From: Campanula takesimana
Lineage: Eukaryota > Streptophyta > Magnoliopsida > Asterales > Campanulaceae
Direction: 5' to 3'
Length of the DNA stretch: 64,000 bases
Assembly: GCA_026119855.1 (NCBI GenBank)
Contig: JAOWBW010000147.1
Coordinates: 682,001-746,000, forward strand
Shown: positions 9,053 to 20,549 of the stretch, piece after piece
How the letters are laid out: every line of letters begins with the position of its first letter
Position numbering within the stretch: position 1 is the stretch's first letter
Made by a program: the position numbers and the translations under genes
The notes under the pieces: model-generated
Databases searched by the model: none
Seen by the model: only the letters and a program-made list of their open reading frames with translations
What the model was told of the DNA's origin: nothing

Positions 9053-11010
9053 CTATTCAGCTTGTCTTGGATGTCTGGCTTGTCTAGGCTTTCTAGGCTT
9101 CTGTTTTTGCTTCCTTTTCTGAGATTTAATATCATCAGTACCAGAGGAAGCTTGAGAGTTAGGAATTGTGGGAGAATCCTCTTTTAATTTACTCTCTTCA
9201 CTCCTCTGTTTGTACACATCTTCCTTTGTTTGAATGAGGTAAGATGGTTTCTTGGTAGAGAATGTGTTGAGACTTTGTAAAATCATAGTTTCAACAACTC
9301 TATCACCATTAGGTGGAGTGTAGATTTTTCGTGTAGTATTTTTAGCTCCTATTCCAGATCTGTCCCAGGATGTCTTTGATTAAAGTGATACATGGATAGA
9401 GCATTGCTTGATTTGTTCCAGGAATCAATTTTGCCTTTAAAGGCAATGCTTCATCCTTCAAGATACTCATTTCATGTTCATTATCCTTTTGGGGCTTAGA
9501 GCAGTCAGCCTTAGCTGTTGAGCTAAGTATGTCATTTTCAAGTTTTTGACACTTTTCTTCTAGATCCTTTTTGGTTGTTTCAAGGTTAGTGTTTAGGGAT
9601 TTGAGATTTTCAATGGTTTTTTATTGCTTAAGGTTTTGCGTGATGAGGGTAGCAAAGCTAGAGTCTTGTTTCTTATTTTGAATCAAAATGGTGCAAACTA
9701 GATTTCTAAAGCCATCAATGTTAAGAGAATTAAAATTATGTACCTCTTTAAGTTCTTCAGCAGCAGCTAAGGCTTCAATGTCTTCTTCATTATCTGAGTC
9801 ATCACATTCCTGTGCAACAAAACACAGTAATGCTTCTTCTTCATCACTATCTGAGTCTGATGATTTAAATTCTTCATCACTAAACCTAGAAGAGTTAGCA
9901 AGCATGACTTGTTCTTTATTTTTATCATTATTAGCCTTGACACAATTAAAACAATTGCACCTAGAACTATGAATGACATCTTTAGAATAGGTCATTCTTT
10001 TTGAGTTTTCCCTTGGTTTCTTAGGTTTTTTAAAATCTGCAGCATAGTGATCTGGTTTACCATAGTTGTAACACTCAATGTTCTTCTTGATAACTTCTTG
10101 AGTTGAGTTGGACGGTGAAGGACTGTATCTTCTATCAAAAGCTTTCTTTTGATGCTTCATGGCATTTCTGAAAGCCATGGAGATGAGACTTGGGATGTAT
10201 TCTTGAGAGATAGGCTTTGATTATTGTTTAGGAGTTATGTTCAGCTTTTGTAGAGCATTAATAACAAGAGTGTCAATGTCCTGTTGAGAGAATTGTTTCT
10301 GGGTTTGCTCTTGAGCTACAAGGGTAAGGGTTTGAGATATGGTAGATGCTGGTTGAATTTTGATCATTCCTTCCAGTTCATAAGCTTCAAGTTTACCAAA
10401 ATATTGTTCTATGGTCATACTACTCCATTAAGCTCCTTCTCTAATGGGAAGGGCTACTTTCTCATACTCTTGAGGAAGATTAGAGTAGATCTTTAAGCAA
10501 AGGTCAGATTGTTCAAAAGTTTTACAATGGTCTGAAATGGCTCTTACAAGATCTTCAAATCTTGGTCTTGCAGCACTCACTTTCTCTCCAGGATAGAATT
10601 TGATGTTGTCTAACTGTCTTAATAGGTTATATAGATTATGGGTTCTAACACTGGTGTGTTTAGTGAACTTTGTGTTAATTAATTCCCATGCTGCTTTAGC
10701 ACTTGGTACTTTAGCTATTTCTTGAGCTAGGGAGTCAATTACACTTTTTTGCAGAATGTTTTTTTACTTTTAAGTTTGCAGTCATAAGTTGTCTTTGTGC
10801 ATCAGTCCAGTTTTCAGGAGATTTGAGTTTGCTACCTCCTCCATTAACTTCAGCTTGAGTGGGAGGTTCAACTTCATTTTCTAAGACATACCAGTTCCAT
10901 ATGCTATTAGAATCTAGATAGGTTTTGATTTTTGATGAATAAATCTCAAAGGATCCACAATCATCAATGTGTGGAATGTCCTTTTCATTGTTTCTTCTTG
11001 GTTGAGGCAT
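9053..11010 (-). pseudogene. gag region of element A
   Basis: The likely start is the ATG at 11010 (MPQPRRNNEKD), as in B and C. The frame also runs open upstream into the primer site without an ATG. The gag core (UBN2-like; FEIYSSKIKTYLD, LYNLLRQLDN, KIYSNLPQEYEK) is followed by a CCHC zinc knuckle that has lost two cysteines here (CYNYGKPDHYAADF; intact in B and C). A second cysteine pair (CNCFNC) and a D/S/E-rich acidic tail come next. Several stops split the frame. In function, Gag would form the virus-like particle and bind element RNA. Confidence 0.85.
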
Positions 11011-11061
11011 GGAGGGTTGAATGGATCTTTCACAAGTTGTTAGACTCTGTATGGTGAATCC

Positions 11062-11076
11062 AAGCTCTGATGCCAA
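11062..11076 (-). other. Primer binding site of element A
   Basis: The minus strand reads TTGGCATCAGAGCTTGG immediately inside the 5' LTR. It resembles the initiator tRNA-Met complement TGGTATCAGAGC with one difference, the usual primer for Ty1/copia elements. B has the same sequence at 29412-29428. Confidence 0.8.
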
Positions 11077-11077
11077 T

Positions 11078-12257
11078 TGAAAGGCCCTCTTTAACTAAAT
11101 GAACATATTAATTAAAACTTGAACATCTAACTGTTTGAGGTTAGCTGTTGAGAGATAAATATAAAAAGAAATGTGCAGCGGAATCAAATGAATAAATAAA
11201 TAAAATGACAAGGTGTAGTATGTGTGTAAGTGTAGAGACAAGAGTGTACACAATATTTTTAAAGTGGTTCAGAGGCAAAACCATTCTATTATATCCACCC
11301 CCACAGTTGGAACAGTGAGACCAATTCACTATAATATTCTCTACTTTTAGAGTTACAAGAATTGATAAGGCAAGTTCCTTTGAACCCCCTCTACTTAATT
11401 GACACTTCAATTAAGGTTGCTTCTTTCAAAGCGAGAAAAAGAAAAAGAAATAAAATACACAAGAGTGTTTACAGAAGTAGCTTGGCTGTTAGCTGGCTGG
11501 AATTGGGTTGTAACTGGGTACAAAATGGCACAATACTTGCAGGGGTTTATGCAAGTATTTAAAACTGTAGAGAGAATGCAGTAAGTAAGGCTATAAACAG
11601 TGAAAGGTTGTAAAAATGGGTTAAAAGGGTCACTTGACAACATGCCAGTATACTCCTTTAGATAGGGGACGGCATATAGCTGTTGGGGCAAGAGTACAGT
11701 AGTAGCCGTTTGGGGAACAAGGTACAGAGAAGTAATGGTTCCCTTTGACTTTGACTGAAAGGTTTGTTTGTATTTCTGTATACAGGTTGTCAAGGTTTGG
11801 GGAAGGTGTATTCACACTTGAACAAGCTTCAATATGAGTTATTCCAATGACTTGTAATATTGGAACAATTATTCTTCAAGGATCTGAATGACGTGGAGAT
11901 AGCTGTTGAAGAAGAATAGTCTTAGCTGTTTGAAACAGGGGAGCTTAGCTGTTGGGCTTGTAGGGCCTTAGCTATTGAAGCTTGTTTGAAGATATCATCT
12001 TGATAATTTATTTGAGGTTGAGGGAGTTTATAATAGGTAGTTCTTCAGTTTGTTAGATGTGTAGATGATAGGTAGATCTTGTAATGACTTGGCTGTTTGA
12101 GTGAATGGAAATAGGACAGCTTAGCTGTTGAGCTTTGTCTTGGGTTGCCTGTGTTCAGGTCTTTTGTATACATCATATAATCATTGACTTGGTTATTTAT
12201 TTGTCAAAACATATTTACTTTGATTAATTGTAAGTTAAACATAGTGAGGTACTAACA
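11078..12257 (-). repeat. 5' LTR of element A
   Basis: This 1,180-bp copy pairs with 173-1345. It has TG...CA ends and abuts the TCATC target duplication. The minus-strand TATA box and hairpin region are kept with changes. The family word occurs near 11143, 11676, 11898, 11946 and 12120. It would drive the gag-pol transcript leftwards. Confidence 0.92.
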
Positions 12258-12832
12258 TCATCAATACCTCACTTTGACATGTCCAGACATCGCTTTTTCG
12301 GTTAACCAGGTCTGCCAATACATGCATCAGCCTCGTACTACACATTTAGTGGCAGCCAAGAGAATTTTGCAGTTTATTAAGGGTACTTCACATCTCGGCC
12401 TTGTCTTTCATCGCTCTCCGTCTTTGTTAATTTGTGCTTACTCCGATGCGGACTGGGCTGGCGATCCTAATGATCGGAGATCTACTACTGGTGCATGTAT
12501 TTTTATTGGCCCTAACATTGTTTCTTGGACGGCAAAGAAACAATCTACCGTTTCACGCTCTAGTAGTGAAGCGGAGTATCGTGCCCTAGCTACTACAACT
12601 ACTGCGGAGCTACGTTGGTTTTCCTACTTGTTTCGTGATTGCATCTTCCCTTCGCTCCTCCATCCTTGTTTTGTGACAATCTCTCTGCTCTTCACATGAC
12701 TCATAACCCTGTGTTTCTTGCCCGCACTCATCACATTAAGATTGATTATCACAAAAGGCTTATCTAATCCTCGTTTTCAAGCTCTTTCTACCAAGCCGCT
12801 CCTTCCCTACAGTCGTCTAGCTTGAGGGGGGG
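12258..12832 (+). pseudogene. Ty1/copia reverse transcriptase end and RNase H (right half of split element)
   Basis: It continues the 1-172 fragment after the element A insertion. The frame gives DIAFSVNQVCQYMHQP, AAKRILQFIKGTSHLGL, DADWAGDPNDRRSTTG and the RNase H block SRSSSEAEYRALA, then shifts before FCDN- and HHIKIDYH-type residues. An open stretch is 12274-12699. The motif style suggests the Ale/Ivana side of copia, unlike the Sirevirus-like elements around it. A purine tract (gcttgaggggggg) ends at 12832, just before the LTR. Confidence 0.85.
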
Positions 12833-13109
12833 TATTAGCCGAGAGTTTTGGATTCTCACGGGATATCTTCACGTGCCATATATCCCTGTATATATATTTG
12901 GTTACTTTGGTATTTTAGGATAATGATTGTAAAAAGGGAGTTATTTTTGTATGTATCAATTCCATTAGTATAGGGATTCTAGGTTACCTTGTTGATGAGG
13001 ACTAGGTTAGTGTGTATATATATTGTAACTTAACCTACATTGAATATTACGGAGAATTTCATCTCACATATGCCGCCTCTCTTTCTCCTTGGCTGTATCA
13101 CTTTCTACA
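12833..13109 (+). repeat. 3' LTR of the split Ty1/copia element
   Basis: It starts TATTAGCC (TGTTAG-like, one substitution) directly after the polypurine tract and ends CACTTTCTACA. About 277 bp is a typical short LTR of Ale-type elements. It includes a TATATATA stretch near 13015. The partner LTR is outside the window, so the target duplication cannot be checked. Confidence 0.65.
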
Positions 13110-13833
13110 AAGGAGAGGTGAAAAATATGGACTGTAGTAATGGTTGAAAGGTTCAGCAAGGCTAGGTTCATTGGAAAACATGGGTCTTTGTTTGTTTTCT
13201 TTGGGGGGGGGGAGGGGGTGTGTTTAGGGTGGTGCCATGATGGTGGTGTGGTAGGAATTTGTTGTAATAGATGAAAATGAGTCTTGTTTGTTACTTGTTG
13301 GGATATAGTTGGTAAGAAGAGCGGTAGGGGTGGGGGAGGAGAGATGGAAGGGGAACTACAGAGAAAGGAAACAATAAGTAGGTCGGAAATGTGTCGGTCG
13401 TTGGTGGCGGAAGGGAGAGGGGATATAGAGTGCGCTGTTGGTGGGAGAAGGGAAAGTAGAGAGAGAGAGAGAAGGAAAAAAAGAGAGAGATGGGAAGTTA
13501 CAAATAAGGGGTTCGGGAGATGGTGTTATTTTATGATTATAGGTTTTGGGTGGGGAAAGATAATTTGAGGATTTTCGTTAGTTTATCCAACGAATAAGGG
13601 GAGACAAGGGAATATATGTTGAGCAACATATACACACTGGGAATAATGGAAATAGGCTCTCCTCTTTAAGAATTGGATTGTTTTTTTGGGGCTTTAGGGG
13701 AATAATTTCTTTTCTTCGTATTTTCTTGGTAAATAGCAGGGCCCATTTAGAAAATTGGAAAAACCCTAAATTGTCTACAACTTTCTGGCGGCTCCTAACC
13801 CTAAAACCAGTGTAAGAAAACCCTAACTTCTGT
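13110..13833. other. Non-coding stretch: G-run and GA-rich purine tract upstream of the small gene
   Basis: I see no convincing gene. A G-rich run sits at 13204-13218 and a GA microsatellite-like tract at 13440-13490. A 94-codon ORF at 13284 is low-complexity purine sequence and not credible. From about 13400 on, the sequence is repeated at 31440 and beyond, with the same aaccctaa-containing block before the TATA box. Confidence 0.5.
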
Positions 13834-13842
13834 CTATAAATG
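13834..13842 (+). promoter_or_regulatory. TATA box upstream of the small spliced gene
   Basis: CTATAAATG lies 152 bp before the ATG at 13994 and is followed by a C/T-rich leader, typical of a plant 5' UTR. The same box is kept in the second copy near 31880, where the gene body is missing. Confidence 0.5.
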
Positions 13843-13993
13843 ACTAGCAGAAGCACAGCCCCAAATCAAACATTCTAGCGGCCGCCTCTCTATCTCTCCA
13901 CCCTATCCAATTTTCCTTGAATTCAGCCCCTTTCGTTTGGATCCAGATCTTGATCTGTCACAGCAATAATTAAGATTATATCGTAACTTATTT

Positions 13994-14753
13994 ATGCTAT
14001 CATCAATGTGGAGAATACTTGTTTTGAGGCCACCTGATTCGAAGGTAATTTTTGTTTGTTAATTGGTTTCTTATATATCGATCATGAGATCTGCTTATCT
14101 CTCTCAGATTTTATTGGATCTCTCTCTCCCGATTTAAATGATGCATAATTTATTTATGAGCTGACCGATCCCCAAAGGAGTATTTTAGTTTTTTCAGTCT
14201 TGTTGTATAAGATTTGATTGTTTAAAATTTTCAGCTTCTTTTATCTGCTTGGATCAGCAGGAATTTGTTTTAAATACTACAGTAATTTTTTTTGTTTCCC
14301 TTATCCTCTTTGATCAACATGTATATCTAGTAGTGATAAAAATGTTCTTCGTTATATGTTTCTTGTTCATTTCTCTAAATCTTTCATTTTTATACAGCGT
14401 CTTTCTCACATAAGAAGACAAGGTCCTTGTTCATATCATTTCAAACAAGAAATTCTGGTCATCCAAACAAGCTTGGGCTCAATAAGTAGTGTCCCCCATT
14501 CTGACCTAAACTCTTTCTACACTCTAAATTATGTTCCTAATCAACCCATTACTTGCCAACTCAATCAGTCTCCATGGGATGTTACTCGATCAGAGCAGGT
14601 TTGTACATTCCAAATCGAAATTCAGATTTTATTTTCTATAGTCGATTCCATTTGTTAAACTTATGGCATGTGTTAATTAGCTCTAATTGTATTTAATTTT
14701 GGACAATCCCATTTTTACAGGAGACGTTTACTCGGGAAAAGAATTTATATTAA
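13994..14753 (+). CDS. Predicted three-exon small gene, 94 residues, unknown product
   Basis: Exons 13994-14044, 14398-14598 and 14721-14753 join without a frame change. Both introns are GT-AG and phase 0 (AAG/GTAATT, TATACAG/CGT; CAG/GTTTGT, TTTACAG/GAG). Exon lengths are 17, 67 and 11 codons including the stop. The product begins MLSSMWRILVLRPPDSK, has no motif I recognise, and shows no clear signal peptide or membrane helix. A TATA box precedes it and an aataaa signal follows near 14818. The intact splice structure argues for a real or recently captured gene. The alternative is the 5' fragment of a larger gene. The duplicated locus at 31413 lacks it. Confidence 0.35.
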
Positions 14754-15040
14754 CCCTATCAGCATTGCAAAGAGGTAACTCAACCAGTGTCTTCATCTGA
14801 CCCTCGATTTTAATATTTAATAAAGATAAAATTGGAAGATATATTATTCTGAAATTTTATAAAAACACCAATTAGGCACAGTTAGAGGGAACTTAGCACT
14901 CGGTTGACATTTTTCTATGATATAATTCATGTAACGTATTTAGTGTAAAATAAAACTTGCGCAGCAATGTGGTACAATCGGGCGTGTGTATACGAGAAGA
15001 GGAGCACGCGACAAGTCATGGAAGTCATGAAGCTATGGTC

Positions 15041-15192
15041 GTTGATGAAGAAGCGAGTTTGAGAGAAAACCGAGCGAGTCGGGAAAATAAATAAGGGGAA
15101 GGGGAAAGCTGTTGTTGTTGATGAAGAAGCGAGTTTGGAAGAAAACCAAGCGAGTCGGGAAAATAAAGAAGACAAACTAGGATAAATATTTA
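15041..15192. repeat. Tandem 76-bp direct repeat (two units)
   Basis: gttgatgaagaagcgagttt recurs at 15041 and 15117 with the rest of the unit (accgagcgagtcgggaaaa). The second locus copy has the same pair near 32065 and 32141, so the tandem duplication predates the segmental one. Confidence 0.75.
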
Positions 15193-15442
15193 GGAAATGA
15201 GAATCCATAACTACTTTATAATTTGTATTGTTTAGAAGCCTGTAATTGACATGTACTCTCTTTCCCAAAATGAATTGTAATTAACTTGTACTCTCCATGT
15301 CCTAAAATGAATGTCAATTTTTCAATTTTCAAAGAATGGTAAAGTTATCTTTCTTTTACATAATTTTACATGATTATTAGGGTATTTGGTATCTTACACT
15401 TGTATTATAGTTGCATAAATTCCTCAAATTATTGGATGTTTT

Positions 15443-16354
15443 TGAAATTGTTTGTCAAAGGCTACTGAGAACAAGTGTTGCTTCAAGTGTTAGGTAACAC
15501 CCCAGATAACACACACGGACAAAATACACACTCGAGTCAAATAGATTTGTAAAAGAGTTTTGCAGCGGACAAATATTTTTCTCAAGTTATATAAATATTA
15601 CTTGAGATGCCTATATGGCGAAAACCTTATATTCAATATGAGTACCAATTACAAACTCAATAGGTTCCCTATAGCTAATACAATATATGATCTATGGAAC
15701 CAAAAATAGAAACAAAGTACGATGATCCTATCCTATCCAAAACACACTCAAACCCGAAGTATTTGAGTGTTAAAAGAGTGTATGGGAGAGAGGACCTAAT
15801 GAGCCAAGAAGTACTTTGCTCTATGTGCTATGGATGTGTGTATGAATTTGGCTTAATTACAAAGTGTTCATCCTAGCACTATTTATAGCCATCAAAGACT
15901 TGAGGGCTACTCAAATAAACAGCCTTGGGCTGTTGTTGGCGAGTGGGGAGAGTGGAGGTCATGTGCCGAGCTTCCTCTCCACAAATCATGGAAGACTTGG
16001 TCCTCCTTCCACTTTTATCACAACCGAATTCTTTGTGCCCAAGTCTAAGCTTCACCTTGTCGAAATCCATTCTTCCAATGCCTTGTACTCTTCCATTTGA
16101 TCATCAAAAAATCCTTGGACTTGGTCTTCTCACATTTCCCATATTTAACACATGTTAAATATGTTTGTAACTCCTCCAATTTTCGGCATTTATGCATAAT
16201 TCTCTTTTAATTTCTTATTTTGGACATTAGTATAAAAATTACATTAGTATAAAAATTATATTAGAAAGAAATGTCAAATTACAAAGTATATCCGTCAGGC
16301 ACCACTACACTGTCAGTGGCAACATCTGAGGTAACACCTCTGTCTGCACTAACA
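15443..16354 (-). mobile_element. Solo LTR (912 bp) in copy 1 of the duplicated locus
   Basis: The ends are TG...CA (TGAAATTG, CACTAACA) with a perfect 5-bp duplication GTTTT at 15438-15442 and 16355-16359. The second locus copy shows the empty site. There is no internal region, primer site or polypurine tract. A minus-strand TATA box (CTATAAATAG) lies near 15885, and gcagcgga sits about 115 bp from the left end, as in the other LTRs here. The small ORFs inside are not genes. It probably arose by LTR-LTR recombination. Confidence 0.85.
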
Positions 16355-17016
16355 GTTTTAATCGTATAGCTCATTATAAATTACTTGTATTTATTCAGTC
16401 AAATTGATCTGCATTGTCAAGATTATATGCACACCAATCACTCTTAATTCTAAAGGAGCTTAATTTCAATATGCCATCTATCGTCTCAAAAACTGCTCGC
16501 GAATATCAGAACTCCACCTTAAAAATTTTACAGAATTATCACTATAATATTAATTTTTTTATCCTATAATATCGATTTGTTCAACAAAATACCAAAACTT
16601 CATTCAAGATCACAGTGGCCGAACTAATTTAATATATTCTTTCTAATAGACACACAATAAATGACAGAGATTTTTTTTGAAAGAAAAAGTTAGGAGGGGA
16701 GTTCCATGCCATGTAAAGACTATGGTAATATGTTAAGACCTTTTCATTTTAAAACCTTAACTCTAAATCCAAAAAGGGAAGGGACTTATCTTCTTTTGTC
16801 TACGGAAAGTTATGGATGAATTATTTTCTGTGAACAACTCATAAGAAATAAGAGACCCTTATTATGAACAACTTATTAGTGATTATTTTGTATAAATGAA
16901 TACTACAACCTTATCCCTTACTCCAAAAAGAGAATGTAATTATCTTATTGCCTTATTTTACCCTTTGCAAAATAGAATGTGATTTATCCATTTTAAAAGT
17001 ATAAAATCATAAATTT

Positions 17017-17018
<2 letters not shown>

Positions 17019-17055
<37 letters not shown>
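17019..17055. repeat. (TA)n microsatellite
   Basis: This is an uninterrupted TA tract of about 36 bp. The homologous site in the second locus copy, at about 32932, is where element D inserted. Confidence 0.95.
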
Positions 17056-17058
<3 letters not shown>

Positions 17059-17244
17059 CACTAATGTGCATGCATGAAATACCAAAGGTCTTAGTTGGCT
17101 ATTTGAATATTCTAGTAATTTACTAGTAAGTTCATGAATAAAGTAGTACATGTATCTCTTTAAGTTGAGATCATCTAAAGTCTCTCTAGAATTTTCTTAT
17201 GTCTAGTATAAATAGCCATTTAATGGTTGATGAAAAATCTATAC

Positions 17245-19413
17245 TGAAAGGTCCATGTTTTTATCAAAACATTCTTAAGGCCAAAAATAATAGAGAAATA
17301 TGCACAGCGGAATAGATATTTTCTTAAGCCTTATAGTTATTGTCTAACATATATATTCCTAATTTCTTTGTCAATTTTATCTTGTTTATTTGATCAATCA
17401 ATAATATTTTAAAGCAAGAAATATAAATGAAATTGAAAATTAAAGTGCAAGACAAAAAATAAAAAGAGACAAGAGGCGAGAATTTTTAAAGTGGTTCGGA
17501 GGCAAAACCCATCTCCTACATCCACCCCCACTGTTGGAACAGTGAGATCAATTCACTATAATCCGCTCTCTTTAGAGCTTACAAGAATTGATAAGACTTC
17601 AATTAAGGTTGCTTCTTCCAAAGCGAAAATAAAAATAAGAATATCACAAATGTGAAAAAAGAGTTCTTCCTCGGATTGACACTTGAGTTGTTGGATGGAA
17701 GCAATGCTTTAGCTCGGTGTTCCCCCTTAATGGCTGCAAGGTTTGGTTGGGTTAATTGTCAAAGGGTTAAAATGGTAAGGGGATAAATGGGAAGATAGCT
17801 GCTGAAGGATAGCTGGGGTTAAAGGGTTGGTTTTTGGGGTGTAAACCTTAGTGTGTGTAATTGGTGTTTATTGCACACACTAGTTTTTTGGTTAAATAGG
17901 TGTGATAACATGTCCTTGAAAGGTTTTATGTTCCCCCTAAAATGGTGATATGGGTTTATGAGGAAAAATGGCTTAAAACACATCATTTAAAAAGGCTCGG
18001 TTCTCCCTCAAATTTGTTCTTGATGCCGTGTGTTCTTCTTGCATCCAAGATTGCTTTGACTTTGATTAAGCTTGAAGATTTCACTAGTCCATCGAGCATC
18101 CAATTTCATTGCCCTAAAATCACAAACGAGAAGAAGTAAATGATTCTTTATAATCAAATAAATAAATTTAAGCACAATGGGGATTTCCAAATTCTAGTAA
18201 TTCAAAGCCCAACATAAGCAGTCGGTGGGCATGAGGGGCTGCACTAAAAGAAGTGTTTCAGAGGCAAAACCCATCTCCTACATCCACCCCCACTGTTGGA
18301 ACAGTGAGATCAATTCACTATAATCCACTCTCTTTAGAGCTTACAAGAATTGATAACGCAAGTTCCTCGAACCCCCTCTACTTAATTGACACTTCAATTA
18401 AGTTTGCTTCTTCCAAAGCGAAAATAAAAATAAAAATATCACAAATGTGAAAAAAGAATTCTTCCTCGGATTGACACTTGAGTTGTCGGATGGAAGCAAT
18501 GCTTTAGCTCGGTGTTCCCCCTTAATGGCTGCGAGGTTTGGTTGGGTTAATTGTCAAAGGGTTAAAATGTTAAGGGGATAAATGGGAAGATAGCTGCTGA
18601 AGGATAGCTGCTGGGGTTAAAGGGTTGGTTTTTGGGGTGTAAACCTTAGTGTGTGTACTTGGTGTTTATTGCACACACTAGGTAAGATACATGCTGGGTA
18701 GAGGAATTTGGTGTGGGATGCACACTAGTACTGGATAGCTGTCCAGAAGGGTGAAGGGGTAAAATGGGTGAGGTTAGTTGTTGAAGAATTGTGAGTAAAA
18801 CATAGTGTGTGCAATTCGGTTTATTGCGCACACTAAAGTTTAAAGGTTACTGGGATGAAGGGTATTTTGGTGTGGGGAAAAAACACACTGGTAAATGGGG
18901 AGTTTGGGTTCAATTTATAAGGTGAGAGAGGAAGTATCCGTTGGGGAGGTTTAATGAAATGGGTGGAGTCTTCAAGGATAGTCTTGGGCTTCATTGTGTT
19001 AATGGCTTCTCCATTTAATGGAAGGTTGAAATGTTTGATCTTCAATGGAAACAAGAGAGGAAAACATTGCTGGAGTGAATCTTGCACACATGAGACAATT
19101 GGAATTTCCACTTAAGCACCTTTTCCATTTATGCTCCGTATGAGTATATAGCACATATCTTTCCATCGGGAGCTCCAATGCAAAATCTGATTGCATACTC
19201 TTATTCCTCATTGAATAAGCTTTCCAATGAGTCGAATATTGATAATTTTTCTGCTTCGATAGGAGGTGAAAATCACTGTTGAAAACCATGGGAAATATGG
19301 AGGTGTCTTTGTGTAACTTCTGTAACTTTCTCTCTTGACATTTTAGACCACTTAACTTTAACCCGTTAGTTAAATGATCGATCTTCACCAAAACAATAAG
19401 TTAGGAGCTAACA
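17245..19413 (-). mobile_element. Solo LTR with internal duplication (related to the A/B family)
   Basis: It starts TGAAAGG and ends GCTAACA, flanked by a perfect TATAC duplication (17240-17244, 19414-19418). It carries the conserved LTR block gttcggaggcaaaaccc and the hairpin CACTGTTGGAACAGTG twice, near 17530 and 18292. A segment of roughly 400 bp (17490-17870) is repeated at 18250-18690, so the LTR holds a tandem internal duplication or two fused LTR pieces. No gag-pol is present. It is related to the LTRs of A/B but distinct from them. Confidence 0.8.
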
Positions 19414-19731
19414 TATACTTATAGTATTTTAAAGTTGGTGAAATCAACCATGGGAATAACACATAAGCTACAAATGGGTTTTTCTTGATTTAGAAAATGT
19501 CATGTAATATGACCTTTGCAATCTTGGAGGCTTTTGGCATTCTCCTACCTAGGTTAAAATAAGAGGTAATAACCATACATATGAAACTAGGTACTTTAGT
19601 GATTCTATAAGAAGAGAATGATATTCATAGAACATATGCTCTTATATATAGAGTATTAGACTAGCTATGTCATATCTTATTGAACATATACTCTTATATA
19701 TAGAGTATTAGACTAGGTAGTTAGTGGATGC
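19414..19731. other. Short host spacer with a 52-bp tandem pair
   Basis: No gene is seen. gaacatat-ctcttatatatagag recurs at 19630 and 19682, a 52-bp tandem pair. Element B begins immediately after, using GATGC at 19727-19731 as its target. Confidence 0.6.
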
Positions 19732-20549
19732 TGAAAGGCCCTGTTTAACTAAATGAACAGATTAATTAAAACTTGGACAGCTAACTCTGTTGAGAGATAA
19801 TGATAAAAAGAAATGTGCAGTGGAATAAAAATAAGTAAATAAATGAAAGGACAAGGTGTATGTGTGTGTTAGTGTTGAGACAATAGTGTACACGGTATTT
19901 TAAAGTGGTTCAGAGGCAAACCCTTCTCTTACATCCACCCCCACTGTTGGAACAGTGAGAACAATCCACTATAATCCGCTCTCTTTAGAGCTTACAAGAA
20001 TTGATAAGGCAAGTTCCTTTGAACCCCCTCTACCTAATTGACACTTCAATTAAGGTTGCTTCTTTCAAAGCTAAAAGAAAAAGAAAAAGAAAATAATCAC
20101 AAGTGTGTTTACAGAAATATAGCTTGGCTGTTAGCTGGCTGAAAGAGGGTTGTAACTGGGTGTAAGAAGGCACAATATTTGCAGGGGTTTATGCAAATAT
20201 TTAAGGACTGCAAGGTGAATGTGTAGTAAGGCTACAAAGGTTTTCAAACAGTGTAGTAAGGGTCACTTGAAAACATGCCAGTGTACTCTTTTATATAAGG
20301 GATGACATATAGCCGTTGGTGGACACATAGCCGTTTGGGGGACAAAGGTACAGAGAATTAATGGCCAGTCTTTGACTTTGACTAATAGTTTATTATTCCT
20401 TTGTTTGCAGGTTGTCAAGGTTTGGAGAAGGTGTATTCACACTTGGTCAAGCTTTAATATATATTATTCTAATGTTCATAACTTTGGAATAATCATTCTT
20501 CAAGATTTTGATGACGTGGAGTCTCAGCTATTGGTGAAGAACAGTCTTA
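19732..20549 (-). repeat. 3' LTR of element B, truncated on its inner side
   Basis: It matches 29430-30255 closely and then breaks off after acagtctta, where the 5' LTR goes on for another 340 bp or so. The missing part includes U3, the polypurine tract and the end of AP2. The outer end and target duplication are intact, so one internal deletion happened after insertion. Confidence 0.85.

Larger units (their letters stand above)
173..12257 (-). mobile_element. Element A: complete, degenerate Sirevirus-like Ty1/copia retrotransposon with accessory module
   Basis: The element is 12,085 bp long and bounded by two LTRs of about 1.17 kb with TG...CA ends. The 5-bp target duplication is TCTTC at 168-172 and TCATC at 12258-12262, one mismatch. 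On the minus strand the order is 5' LTR, primer binding site, gag, protease, integrase, reverse transcriptase, RNase H, then an antisense gene (aORF), two minus-strand accessory genes (AP1, AP2), polypurine tract and 3' LTR. Integrase features such as LVKGLP, the GKQ cysteine region and FSAPRTPQQNGVAERKNRT, together with the space after pol, suggest the SIRE lineage. Stops in gag and pol make it non-functional. The family word AGCTGTTG occurs about 18 times, all on the plus strand. Confidence 0.93.
13400..17018. repeat. Segmental duplication, copy 1
   Basis: It matches 31413-32941 in the same orientation, block by block: the GA-rich tract, the TATA-box block, a tandem 76-bp pair, and the 16660-17018 block ending in aaatttggtatata. 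Copy 1 has two extra segments: 13975-14988, carrying the spliced ORF, and the solo LTR 15443-16354. Both copies could be a host segment duplicated once or two copies of an unrecognised repeat. Confidence 0.75.

Noticed and set aside
13284..13568. 94-codon plus-strand ORF
   Set aside because: It is low-complexity G/A-rich sequence with no conservation in the duplicated copy as a frame.
14927..15268. 113-codon minus-strand ORF
   Set aside because: It spans the tandem 76-bp repeat; its counterpart near 32104-32292 is broken. No family pattern or promoter is seen.
18211..18235. Shared word taagcagtcggtggg at 18215 and 53374
   Set aside because: It is a single 15-base match with no extended similarity around it; probably coincidence or an old repeat scrap.
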